From: Methylosinus sp. Sm6
GTDB taxonomy: Bacteria; Pseudomonadota; Alphaproteobacteria; Rhizobiales; Beijerinckiaceae
Direction of reading: 5' to 3'
DNA length: 64,000 nt
Assembly (NCBI RefSeq): GCF_019802345.1
Contig: NZ_JAINDZ010000002.1
Location: forward strand, 124,001-188,000
The notes under the pieces are model-generated. The model was not told where the DNA came from, did no database searches, and saw nothing but the letters and a program-made list of their open reading frames with translations. Position numbers and translations under genes: made by a program. Positions within the stretch are counted from its first letter, which is position 1; the number at the start of each line of letters is the position of its first letter. Positions 17,604 to 25,997 of the stretch are shown here, piece after piece.

Positions 17604-19103
17604 TTATCCGCTCCGTGACCGTTCCAGGTCTCTCTTTTCCTTCCAGACGTCCCAGGCCTCGCGTTCGGCCTTGTCGCGCCGGGCTTTCTCTTCCGCCGGG
17701 TCGGGCGGTCGCCCGCGCTTCACGCCGAAACGCTCGAGCGGGTCGATCTCCTGCGGCGGCGGGCGCGGCGGTTTGGTGTGTCCGCCGACCATGCTTTCGC
17801 CGAGCGCGCCAATGATGGACAGCAGGCCGCCCGCAAGACCGGAGGCGAGATCGCGGGACGGCGCTGAGGACGGCGCCGGGCTGGTCTGCGTGAATGACCG
17901 CTCCTTCGGCGGCGCGGCGCGCCCCGGCGCCATGCCTTGATTGCGCGCCGATACGGGCTCGCCCTCGATCACCCGACCGCGACGAATGCCGAAGCGGTCG
18001 AGAGGGGAAACGTCGGTGATGGCGGACTTCCCCGCTTCTTCCCTCTCAGGCGAAGGATAGGCGCGGTCGAGCAGATGCGGCGAACGAAGCCCACGCTCCT
18101 GCCGGTCGATCAGCTCGGCGCGCTCCTGCTTCTGCATATCGAGAAGAACGCGGTAGTCGCGGTCGCGTTGTTCGCGCAGTTCGGCAACCGGCTCCTTGCG
18201 GCGCTCCTCCAGCGCCTCCTTCTGGCGGGCGATGAGACCGGCGCGGATGTCGGCAAGCGCGGAGGGTTCGAGGCCGTCGCGCTTCGCAGCGTAATAGCTG
18301 GCCCATTGCGGCCGAAACTCCTCCCGCACCTCTCGATAGAGGGCGCGGTCGAGCGTCTTGTAGGCCTGCTTGCCCTCCGCAAAGAAAGCGAGGCGTTCGT
18401 CCTTCTGCTGCTGTTTCAGAATTTCCCATTCGTTCCGCTCAAGCCCCCGGCGGATGTCGATGCCGCTCATAAGGGCCGGGGCGAATTCGTTGCGGGCTTT
18501 TTCGGCGATGAGCTCCCTCTCCACCTGCTCGCGGATCGTGAGCCATGCCGGGCGCGGCTCGTTCGCCTCGCGCTCGGCAACCGGCTTCAGGCGCTGCTCG
18601 CAGAAAACTTTGCCTTGCTGCTGCTCATAGGCCAGCGCCCATGCCTGCGCCCGCCGCTTCTCCAGCCCGTCATCGAGCTTCAGGCCCGTGACGGGATGAA
18701 TGGCGTTGACGATCAGATGGACGTGCCGGTGTTCCTTGTCGTCATGGGCGACGAGGATCGCCTGATGCTCCTTCCAGCCCATATGGTCGAGGAAGGATTC
18801 CGCCGCCCGAACCATGTCGGCGCGCTCGGGTTTCTCGCTCGGGTGCCAGTTGAGGGAGACGTGCTTGACCGGCTTCTCCACCTTTCGGCCAACGGTTCGC
18901 ACTCCGGCTTCAGCCTTCAGGAGATCGGCGTCGAGGCAGGTCGTCAGCATCTCGTGGACGGAGCTCGGCACATGGTCGTGTGCGAGATTGAGGGTATGCG
19001 TCCAGGCCACACGTTCCGACGTCGACGCATGCTCGGGATCGTGGGTCAGATAAGCGGCGACACCCTTGAACGAGGCGCCCGGCCTGGCGAAACGCACGAT
19101 CAT
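17604..19103 (-). CDS. VirD2/MobP-like relaxase
   Basis: A 499-residue protein. The relaxase domain occupies residues 1-200: a candidate catalytic Tyr18 in VAAYLTHDP and the three-His metal motif HRHVHLIVN (H125, H127, H129). It nicks the transfer origin and stays bound to the 5' end of the transferred strand. The C-terminal 300 residues are charged helices and a disordered Pro-rich tail. The long upstream frame to 19526 is discarded because the family starts with MIVRFARPGASFKG at 19103, which overlaps the MobC stop as ATGA. Confidence 0.9.
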   Translation of the reverse strand: MIVRFARPGASFKGVAAYLTHDPEHASTSERVAWTHTLNLAHDHVPSSVHEMLTTCLDADLLKAEAGVRTVGRKVEKPVKHVSLNWHPSEKPERADMVRAAESFLDHMGWKEHQAILVAHDDKEHRHVHLIVNAIHPVTGLKLDDGLEKRRAQAWALAYEQQQGKVFCEQRLKPVAEREANEPRPAWLTIREQVERELIAEKARNEFAPALMSGIDIRRGLERNEWEILKQQQKDERLAFFAEGKQAYKTLDRALYREVREEFRPQWASYYAAKRDGLEPSALADIRAGLIARQKEALEERRKEPVAELREQRDRDYRVLLDMQKQERAELIDRQERGLRSPHLLDRAYPSPEREEAGKSAITDVSPLDRFGIRRGRVIEGEPVSARNQGMAPGRAAPPKERSFTQTSPAPSSAPSRDLASGLAGGLLSIIGALGESMVGGHTKPPRPPPQEIDPLERFGVKRGRPPDPAEEKARRDKAEREAWDVWKEKRDLERSRSG

Positions 19104-19438
19104 CGGCGCGCCTCCGCAATGAGTTCGCGGATGTCGCGCAGAACCGCTTCCACTTCCGCCGCCGAGACGCTGCCGAAACGGTTGAGCTGCCTCGCCACCT
19201 GATTGAGGTTCTGGCCGACGCGAACCCATTGCTGATAGGTCAGCCGGTCGCATGTGGACATGGTGACGATCGCTTCGACCGTGACGCCTTCGTTGAGCAG
19301 AATGGCGCGAGCAAAAGGAACGAGCCGCAGGCCGACGGCGTCGGCGCGTCGTTGCAGCCGGACGAATTCGTCGCTTCGCAGCGCGATGTTCAATTGCCGG
19401 TCGCGTTTCGGTATGGCGTTGTCCTGCGTCATTGACAT
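19100..19438 (-). CDS. mobC: MobC-like relaxosome accessory protein
   Basis: A 112-residue protein. The ribbon-helix-helix-like N-terminus (RQLNIALRSDEFVRLQRRAD) and the C-terminal motif VGQNLNQVARQLNRFG are diagnostic of MobC/relaxosome proteins, which bind oriT and help the relaxase open the strands. Its stop overlaps the relaxase start, giving a translationally coupled mobilisation pair. Two inverted repeats directly upstream are candidates for the binding region. Confidence 0.85.
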   Translation of the reverse strand: MSMTQDNAIPKRDRQLNIALRSDEFVRLQRRADAVGLRLVPFARAILLNEGVTVEAIVTMSTCDRLTYQQWVRVGQNLNQVARQLNRFGSVSAAEVEAVLRDIRELIAEARR

Positions 19439-19880
19439 GGGGTCTCGAAAGCTGAGCGCATGCGTCCTGGGTTGTCAGGGGCCACCTTCCCGGCCCCTGA
19501 CCGAGCGTGCAGCCTAGGCTGCACACATCTCGCTACCTGTTGGTTCGTTTTACCCTTCGCTCTGTGCCCCGAACATCGGAAGGAATTGCAATGCGCAACG
19601 ATCGACGCCTGTTTCCGCCTGTTCACATCGATGTGCATTCATCGACACGCACGATCACGCGATGACAGTTTGCACAATGATGTACGATGAATTCCATTGA
19701 TGCGCTGAATGCGTTCGACACAAGGGTGCTGCCGCCATATAGAATATGGTACGCGATGCGCGTGGCTGCTTTGTCGAGCCGAACGTCGCTGTGCAATCGC
19801 GCCCGGCGGTTTCGCGATCGAGGTACAGCACGAATTCGCCCGCCCATGACGGACGAGCGAATTGCGTGCGGTTCGCGATG
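19439..19880. other. Intergenic region upstream of mobC, candidate oriT
   Basis: No gene seen. Two strong inverted repeats occur: TCAGGGGCC (19475-19483) with GGCCCCTGA (19492-19500), and the perfect 18-bp palindrome GTGCAGCCTAGGCTGCAC (19507-19524). Transfer origins of this relaxase type usually lie next to mobC and contain such repeats. A GCGTCCTGG sequence at 19462-19470 weakly resembles an IncP-like nick region. The assignment is by position only. Confidence 0.4.
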
Positions 19881-20114
19881 TCACATGACGCCGTCGTCGT
19901 CTGGCTGATCCGTGGGCTCGCCGTCCGCCGGTTCGTCCGGTTTCGGTTCGACCAGCACGAGGCGGCCATCGACAGGGAAGGCTTCCAGTTCGATCGAGAA
20001 ACCATTTCCGGTGCTGTGTGGCCAGGCTGCGCCGATGCGCGTCCAGATCGCCTTCTGGCCTCGGCCACGGTTCTTCACGGTGTAGGCGTAAAGCGTGGGT
20101 TTGTTGTTGCTCAT
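19881..20114 (-). CDS. Small conserved-type mobile-element protein
   Basis: A 77-residue protein starting MSNNKPTLYAYTVKNRGRGQ with a compact beta-rich core (AIWTRIGAAWPHSTGNGFSI, LEAFPVDGRLVLVEP) and an acidic tail (DEPADGEPTDQPDDD). Such small proteins are common near mobilisation genes in alphaproteobacterial plasmids; their function is unknown. An AGGAACAG-like site precedes the start. It is transcribed toward mobC. Confidence 0.6.
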   Translation of the reverse strand: MSNNKPTLYAYTVKNRGRGQKAIWTRIGAAWPHSTGNGFSIELEAFPVDGRLVLVEPKPDEPADGEPTDQPDDDGVM

Positions 20115-20200
20115 GGTCTGTTCCTTTCGTCAGGTTCGAAGGCCACGCACCATTGCGCGGCTTCGTGGGGGCACATGGCCAGAGCGATCGAGCGGGGGCG

Positions 20201-20286
20201 TTCAAGGCTGCGTATGCACCGCGTTCGCGGCGCGACGCTGCACAAGCCCCTCGCGTGCGAGGGGCGCGGAAGCGAGCGGCCTTGAA
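20201..20286. repeat. Nested inverted repeat upstream of gene 20114
   Basis: An outer pair TTCAAGGC (20201-20208) and GCCTTGAA (20279-20286) encloses the perfect hairpin CCCCTCGC-GT-GCGAGGGG (20247-20264). It could form a stable RNA or cruciform. No T-run follows, so I do not call a terminator. The surrounding 20115-20774 holds no gene that I can support. Confidence 0.5.
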
Positions 20287-20670
20287 GGCTCCTGCGCGCT
20301 CTGGCGTGATCCCCACGATTGAAGCCGCCGCATGGGTCGCGTGGCTGACGACGAAAGGACGGCCATGCCGCCACAGGCCCGTCGCTGGCGCTACCGTGCA
20401 AGATATTCCGGGGAGATGGCGGCAAGCATCAGCGTGGCCTCCGACCACGCACGGGAATGGTTGCGAATGGAATGCAGGGCGTGTTTGAGCGGATGTGACG
20501 AAACCAGAAGACGGAGGTCACGAAGCCGACGAACAGCAATCTATCGGCATTGCATCGTGCAGCGTCGACTGCGCGTCGTCGGCGGGTGATGCTGCGGGGC
20601 GATGATAGCGCGGCGGTCGGGCGCGACAAAATCCGTGCCTCGCGTCGCTCGATGAGCAACGCTTCAAAAT

Positions 20671-20708
20671 GAACGGGCGAGCATGAAACGAACGGGCGAG
20701 CATGAAAC
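20671..20708. repeat. Tandem 19-bp direct repeat
   Basis: GAACGGGCGAGCATGAAAC occurs twice in tandem (20671-20689, 20690-20708), followed by a partial third unit GAACGGCG. It is iteron-like, but only two full copies are present. Confidence 0.6.
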
Positions 20709-20720
20709 GAACGGCGTACA

Positions 20721-20766
20721 GATCATGATCCCTTCAAATCGACATCGATTTGAAGGGATCATGATC
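20721..20766. repeat. Perfect 22-bp inverted repeat
   Basis: The arms 20721-20742 and 20745-20766 are exact reverse complements separated by CA. The arms run from GATCATGATCCC at the outer end to AAATCGA at the centre. It lies just beyond the stop of the DUF2493 gene, so it may end transcription, although no T-run is present. Its perfection suggests a protein-binding or recombination site. Confidence 0.7.
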
Positions 20767-20774
20767 GTGATGTT

Positions 20775-21476
20775 TCAGGCGCCGCTCGCCTCGCCGAAGC
20801 GCCAGACAGGAATGCCCATCTTGCGCGCCTTGTCGATCAGGTTCGATGAAATGCCCGAGCCGGGAAAGGCGATCACACCGACCGGCAGCGTCTCCAGCAT
20901 CGCATCGTTCCGCTTGAAGGGAGCGGCATTGCGATGACGATTCCAGTCCGGCCGAAACACGACCTGCGCAACCTTGCGATTGTCGGCCCAGCGTGCGGCG
21001 ATCAGCTCCGCGCCGCGTGGCGCGCCGCCGTGCATCAGCACCATGTCGGCATGCTTGGCCCGAACACGATCGAGCACGGCCCAGATTTTATGATGGTCAT
21101 TGAAGTCGACTCCGCCGGTGAAAGCGATGCGAGTCCCGTCAGGAACAAATAGCTGCGTTTCCGCCCGTTGCCGCGCCGCGATGAATTCGCGGCTGTCGAT
21201 TACCGCCGACGTCAGGCTGCGATAGCTCACCATCGAGCCGTTGCGCGGCCGCCAGGCCGAGCCGGTCACCGCCTCGTAGCACTCCGCCGCCGTGTCGCGA
21301 CAGAATTCATAGGCGTTGCGTCGTTCGACGAGGCTGAGACCCTGATCCAGCAACCGCTCCAGCTCCACCGAGCGAATTTCGGAGCCGTCCTGCTCCAGCC
21401 GGGCGCGGCGCTGCGCCTGCTCATTGTCGTCGAGCTGAGCTTCAATGCGATTGATCTTGCGATGAAAGAGATTCAC
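20775..21476 (-). CDS. DUF2493/SLOG-type nucleotide-binding protein
   Basis: A 233-residue protein with a GTG start. The C-terminal half has a Rossmann-like core seen in DUF2493 (YspA/SLOG superfamily) proteins: RIAFTGGVDFNDHHKIWAVL, VLMHGGAPRGAELIAARWAD and GVIAFPGSGISSNLIDKARK. SLOG proteins bind nucleotide-type ligands, and DUF2493 members are frequent on plasmids and phages. The N-terminal 90 residues are helical. It starts 6 bases after the small gene at 21483-21728, so the two are an operon. Exact role unknown. Confidence 0.75.
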   Translation of the reverse strand: MNLFHRKINRIEAQLDDNEQAQRRARLEQDGSEIRSVELERLLDQGLSLVERRNAYEFCRDTAAECYEAVTGSAWRPRNGSMVSYRSLTSAVIDSREFIAARQRAETQLFVPDGTRIAFTGGVDFNDHHKIWAVLDRVRAKHADMVLMHGGAPRGAELIAARWADNRKVAQVVFRPDWNRHRNAAPFKRNDAMLETLPVGVIAFPGSGISSNLIDKARKMGIPVWRFGEASGA

Positions 21477-21482
21477 GAAAGA

Positions 21483-21728
21483 CTACATCAAGTCCGCCAT
21501 GTCGTCTTCCAGGCGGGTATCGGTCAGCATCGCCGCAAAGCTCTCCACGATCGCACCGAGCTCGGTGCGCACACGCTCGGCTTCGGGCAATGGGCGGGGA
21601 TCAGGCTCGTCGCTGCCGGGCCGGTAACCGTAGAGCGCCAACTCGTCGAGCAGATGCGCGGTCGGCGAATTAGCCTGCGGCGCGTCGTCGGATTCATTGT
21701 CGGGAATGGAAAAGGGATAGCGTGTCAT
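21483..21728 (-). CDS. Small acidic protein paired with DUF2493
   Basis: An 81-residue, strongly acidic helical protein (starts MTRYPFSIPDNESDDAPQAN, ends TDTRLEDDMADLM). GGAGACACC precedes the start. It is the first gene of an operon with the DUF2493 protein. A pairing of this kind is common on alphaproteobacterial plasmids. Function unknown. Confidence 0.6.
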   Translation of the reverse strand: MTRYPFSIPDNESDDAPQANSPTAHLLDELALYGYRPGSDEPDPRPLPEAERVRTELGAIVESFAAMLTDTRLEDDMADLM

Positions 21729-21764
21729 AGCGGTGTCTCCTGTTGCTGGTCTGGCCGCGCAGAT

Positions 21765-21987
21765 GAGCGGCCTTCACAGCGATCGTCCGCCGGGGACGGA
21801 GACGGCCCGCACCCCGCAGCCGGCTTGCCGGCAAGGGGCCGTAGCGAAGCGGAGGATGGCGGGCGGTGGCTATTTTGGTTCGCGATGCAAAGCCGGGCGG
21901 CTTGCCGCCCGGCGGCGGAAAATAGCCGCCGAACGCCATTGCGGGGCGTCGCCGTCCCTGGCAGATCGCCGCTTGTGAAGGCCGCTC
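21765..21987. repeat. Large nested inverted repeat, possible structured leader
   Basis: The ends GAGCGGCCTTCACA (21765-21778) and its exact complement (21974-21987) enclose further paired blocks: GGGACGG with CCGTCCC, a hairpin GCCGGC-TT-GCCGGC (21819-21832), and GGCTATTTT (21868-21876) with AAAATAGCC (21919-21927) around a perfect hairpin GCCGGGCGG-CTTG-CCGCCCGGC (21892-21913). An alternative hairpin AAGGCCGC-TCAC-GCGGCCTT (21978-21997) competes with the outer stem. It lies in the gene-free stretch 21729-22185 upstream of the 81-residue gene. Confidence 0.65.
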
Positions 21988-22185
21988 ACGCGGCCTTTGA
22001 CCAGCCGGGAGACAGCGCGGCACGCATGCCGTTTCGGTCACGCGATGGAAGCAAGAGGCCGACAAGAAATATCGTGAAGCACACACGGAACGTGCCGGTG
22101 CGATGGAAAGCATAAAATAGGCGCGACAGGTGCTCGCCAATCTCTGCTATCGCCCGCTACACCGTCACGCCGATGAACTGTTATG

Positions 22186-23910
22186 TTAATTGTTGAATCG
22201 ATGCCCCTGAAGCAATGGCGATGGTGAGAAGGCATCGGTGAGCAGAAGAGTATGATGACGCGCTCTGGTTATGCCGACACGGAGCAGACGCCTGCTCTTT
22301 ACATGGGGAGAAATTTCGCTATCCGGCGAAAAAGGCGAGAGCCGACCGAGGTGGAGTAGAATCACACCGTCGAACTCTTTCCCCTTTGATTTGTGCATGG
22401 TCATGACGTTGAGGCCTTCCAGGCCACCCTCGGCACCAACGATTTGGTCTTCCGTAATGGCAGCTTCGATAAGCGTACGGGCCTCCACATAGCTTCCATA
22501 ACGCTGCCAAGTATCGACAAGGGTATCGGCGATACGCCTACCTCGGTTGAAGGCCATGAGATAGATTACGTTTTGGGCAATCAGTTTGAGTTCCTCGACG
22601 CCGCTGGCGGCAAAACGGCGACGAACAGAAAGCCAGTCGGCTCCCGGCTCGCCCGTATGGGATTCCATTGAAAGCGCTTCGAGAATGTTCTTCAACGCTG
22701 GAGGGCACCGCGCCCGTCGTCCCATCCGGCCTGCGCGAGCGTCATGCGCAGCGCGGCGCAAGGTACCGGCTTTCGTGGTGTTCCCACGGCTACGATAGAC
22801 CTCCGCGATAAGATCCAGACCGATGGCGAGCGCTTGCCAGACGTCAGTGATCGGTTCGAGGCAAAGTGCGACGACGCGCGTGGCAAGCAAGACCTCTACC
22901 TCGTCCATAACAACGCGATGCGGGATCTCCCTAACTCCATTGCCGCCTTGCAGAGCCCTAGCAATAATAGTGACACCTTTCCCCCAGTTAGTGAGATAGC
23001 CGATACTAGTCGGCGGGCACCCAGTCTCTGCCTTGATATTACGATAGAGCATGCCGACAGCTTGGCGAATAGCGGTGTCTCGTACAGTGGCATCGGGTCG
23101 AAATGCACGTTGGCTGACGCCGCGATAAGGCGTGCCACGAGGGACATTGGCAAGAATGTCATTTCCACATTTGAGGATTTCGACCCCCGGACTGCGGTTA
23201 TTCTGGGCACCGAGGTCTATCTCTAACGGCTTAAGTACCGCCATGATGTCGGCCAATCGGTGAGGGCTAACATCTCGGCGGAAGTCATAAATTTGCTGAT
23301 CGAGGTCGGCCAGACACAGAAGTTGTGTATGATCCGCCAATGTAGCGATACAGTTCCATTGCTCCGTTCCCGTATCCTGCGCCTCATCGACGATGATAAG
23401 GGGGTATTGATCGGCCAGTAGGAGGCGCAAAGCTTTGCTACGAGAGAAAAGTTCAAACGCCTTTGGAGCGAAGAGATCGAACGCAATGCGCCCTTCCGCT
23501 AGAAAAAGCCGCTCACGCTCGGCATCCCAGATTGGATCATCGTCCTTAGCACCGTCACGGAGCGCCCTCTCGTCATGGGGAGCAAGAAGCGAGATGTGCT
23601 TTGGGGCACCCAGGAGATATCCGTGCCCGCGGACGAGCTGCCAGCAAAAAGAATGAAAGGTCTGGATATCGAGTGACTGGCGAGCGACACGTGGCAGATT
23701 GGCGCGCGCAGCTTGCATAATCCGTGCGACTGCGGCCCGGGAGAAACTTAGAAAGAGAACTTTCTGTGCAGGCTGAAGCCCAGCTTCGATACGAAGAAGC
23801 GCCTTTCGGAGTGCTACGGTCGTCTTGCCACTACCAGGCCCGCCTGTAACGACGACATGGCCCGTGGCCGAAAGTATCTGATCTCGATCAGGGCAGGACA
23901 CGAAGGTCAT
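22186..23910 (-). CDS. gajB: UvrD-like helicase, Gabija GajB type
   Basis: A 574-residue SF1 helicase. Walker A is GGPGSGKT at residues 23-30, followed by motif Ia FLSFSRAAVARI, motif Ic IQTFHSFCW, Walker B LIIVDEAQD near 170, motif V MTMHKSKGKEFDGVILLHL near 515 and motif VI LLRVGITRARHHTLL near 545. It is somewhat longer than the commonest GajB. Its ATG overlaps the stop of the GajA-like gene by 4 bases. Together they match the two-gene Gabija anti-phage system, in which GajA is a nuclease and GajB is thought to sense nucleotide or DNA changes. GC content is lower than in the flanking plasmid genes. Confidence 0.85.
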   Translation of the reverse strand: MTFVSCPDRDQILSATGHVVVTGGPGSGKTTVALRKALLRIEAGLQPAQKVLFLSFSRAAVARIMQAARANLPRVARQSLDIQTFHSFCWQLVRGHGYLLGAPKHISLLAPHDERALRDGAKDDDPIWDAERERLFLAEGRIAFDLFAPKAFELFSRSKALRLLLADQYPLIIVDEAQDTGTEQWNCIATLADHTQLLCLADLDQQIYDFRRDVSPHRLADIMAVLKPLEIDLGAQNNRSPGVEILKCGNDILANVPRGTPYRGVSQRAFRPDATVRDTAIRQAVGMLYRNIKAETGCPPTSIGYLTNWGKGVTIIARALQGGNGVREIPHRVVMDEVEVLLATRVVALCLEPITDVWQALAIGLDLIAEVYRSRGNTTKAGTLRRAAHDARAGRMGRRARCPPALKNILEALSMESHTGEPGADWLSVRRRFAASGVEELKLIAQNVIYLMAFNRGRRIADTLVDTWQRYGSYVEARTLIEAAITEDQIVGAEGGLEGLNVMTMHKSKGKEFDGVILLHLGRLSPFSPDSEISPHVKSRRLLRVGITRARHHTLLLTDAFSPSPLLQGHRFNN

Positions 23911-25754
23911 GCAGAAAGCGCCTCGGACGCTGACGCGGTCGCAGAGGACGTTTGCTCGCTCCCTTCTCCGTTTTCATCGGCTGTCGACTTCGGCGGCAGC
24001 GGAACGACAATGGGACGTGGAAACGCGAGATAGATATTGGATAGGAAACCCGTGATAGATGGCGGCAACTCTTCTGGTTTGCAGAGGTCAAGGAGTTCGG
24101 CGACTCGCCCCCACCCTTTGCTGTCTCCGAGGACGTTTTTTGTGATGAGGCGTACCTTTTCGTCATCGGGGCGCACAGCAGGAATTCCGGCGTTTGGAGC
24201 GGTTCCAGCGTCGCGGACCGCTTCGAGGAAGGCCCACTGGTGGTCGACTAAGACCTCGGTGACCAGTAGCTCCTCCATTCCCGCATACGCAATTTCATTG
24301 AGGAGAGTAAACCCGGCCGCCGTTAAGGCAGATGCTTCCTTGGCGCTGCGCCTCTTCTTGTCAAGAAAAGCGAAGGCAGGCAGACCGAGGGAAACGAAAA
24401 ACCGTCCAAACTCGGCGATCGCGCCATCCCCATCCGGGGTGATGATGGATACGCCTGCGAGATCCAGAGGATAGTTGTTTTGATCTGTCGTCTCCATTAC
24501 GGCCGCGACAGCTTGGAGCGCGACGACTTCTGTAAAGCCCTCAGCAACGATGACGCCCTTGGCCAACATCGCTTCAGCGAAGCCGCGGCGTAGGTAGCGC
24601 CGGTAGGTCTTCGTCTTTACCTCGGCAGCAAGCGTTACACGTTGCCCGGTTATGCTGCCTGCATCGTTACGACGAAGGATTACTGTCCGTTCAGGCTCGA
24701 AGCTCTCGATCACATAAGGGGAATGTGACGTCACAAAGCATTGGGTGGTCTTCGTGAGCAGGTAATCAGCGATGCGACGCTGTGTATGGGGCGGCAGCGC
24801 AATTTCCGGCTCTTCCATTGCGAAAATGACGTTTTCGTCTTTCAATTCGGCAATGAAGCTTAGCAGAGCTAGAACCAGTGTATTGAGCGTGCCTGTACCA
24901 ACTTCATGGAATGGAACAGGCTTCTGATCAGGTGAAATAGAGAGAAAGAAACTCAGCGTCTTACGAAGGTGTTCGCGTGTCAACTGAGAAACAAACAAAC
25001 GGGTCGAATCTCCCGGTTTGGCCATCGGAATATAATCGGAAAGGCGTTGCTCAATACTGTGGAGAACGGGCGTTAATTTTTTAGCACCATCGTCGATAGG
25101 CGGCGTCAGGGCTTCTAGACGATTCCGGACGTGCTCCCATATACCTGTTTGCAAGCTCTGGATGCGAAGGATGACATCGAGCAGTGACCCACGTTCGAGA
25201 CTGAGAGCACGCGAACCGGTGCGAAGCGCTCGAAGATATAGAAAGCCGAAGGTTCTCCGTACTGCCCGTGATACCTTACTTTCATCTTCATTGTCGGCAT
25301 CATAGATTGTGGCATAGTGTGTCGACGCCTGAAATTCGTCCTCGTCTTCGTTGTACCGGGCAATCGTGATCAGTCGCAGCGCCCACTGTAGCCCGTCGGC
25401 ATCGACGTCATCGATTTCGCCCTGCTCAAGCAACTTTCGTTCGGTGGGGTTCCACCGCTCTAGGTATGTTTTGCAGGATCGGCGAACGGTAGGTGTGACA
25501 TCGGTCAGGAGGACTTCGATCCGAATGTCTATCGGCTTGCCTTCGGAATCCAGGTAGTCGGCGTTATAAAAGTCATACTCCTCGACGACAGGAAACCGAC
25601 TTTGACGGTCTGGCCCAAGGGCGAGTTCGAGGGCTTCGCAGATAGTTGATTTTCCGACGTTATTTCCGCCAATAAGAAGGGTATGTCCATGAAATTCAAG
25701 TTGAGCATCTTTGATGCCTCGGAAATTTTTTATCGACAATTTGCTAAGCTGCAC
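23907..25754 (-). CDS. gajA: OLD-family ATPase/TOPRIM nuclease, Gabija GajA type
   Basis: A 615-residue protein. The N-terminal ABC-type ATPase has Walker A GGNNVGKST (29-37), signature-like VGTGTLNTLVLALL near 285-298, Walker B FAMEEPE (311-317) and a switch His in VTSHSPYVIE. The C-terminal TOPRIM domain has its Glu at E405 in VIVAEGFTEV, the Asp pair in PDGDGA (441-443) and a Lys at 466 in FLDKK. GajA proteins are site-specific DNA nickases restrained by ATP. The GTG start is preceded by GGGGGG. The C-terminus carries a disordered Ser/Ala-rich tail. Confidence 0.88.
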   Translation of the reverse strand: MQLSKLSIKNFRGIKDAQLEFHGHTLLIGGNNVGKSTICEALELALGPDRQSRFPVVEEYDFYNADYLDSEGKPIDIRIEVLLTDVTPTVRRSCKTYLERWNPTERKLLEQGEIDDVDADGLQWALRLITIARYNEDEDEFQASTHYATIYDADNEDESKVSRAVRRTFGFLYLRALRTGSRALSLERGSLLDVILRIQSLQTGIWEHVRNRLEALTPPIDDGAKKLTPVLHSIEQRLSDYIPMAKPGDSTRLFVSQLTREHLRKTLSFFLSISPDQKPVPFHEVGTGTLNTLVLALLSFIAELKDENVIFAMEEPEIALPPHTQRRIADYLLTKTTQCFVTSHSPYVIESFEPERTVILRRNDAGSITGQRVTLAAEVKTKTYRRYLRRGFAEAMLAKGVIVAEGFTEVVALQAVAAVMETTDQNNYPLDLAGVSIITPDGDGAIAEFGRFFVSLGLPAFAFLDKKRRSAKEASALTAAGFTLLNEIAYAGMEELLVTEVLVDHQWAFLEAVRDAGTAPNAGIPAVRPDDEKVRLITKNVLGDSKGWGRVAELLDLCKPEELPPSITGFLSNIYLAFPRPIVVPLPPKSTADENGEGSEQTSSATASASEALSA

Positions 25755-25997
25755 GATGCCCCCCTATGATCGGATCGTAGAAGGATAGACCGGATGCAAG
25801 CAAGCCGGCAACATTTCTCTGCTTCGTGGGAGTTGCCTCAGCACCTTCCGGAATGACAACGTGCTGCAATCTGGGCGGCGAACACGACGAAAAATGCACA
25901 AGTCGGTGGTCGGCGCAGGTCGCGGCGACGAATAAGCAACAGGGGCAAATCACGATGGTCATCAACGCGGTAAGCGTTGTCGGATGGCCAGCACGCT

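Noticed and set aside
17937-19202. 421-codon plus-strand frame opposite the relaxase
   Set aside because: The minus strand carries the relaxase HxHxH motif and MobC coupling, so the plus frame is a shadow.
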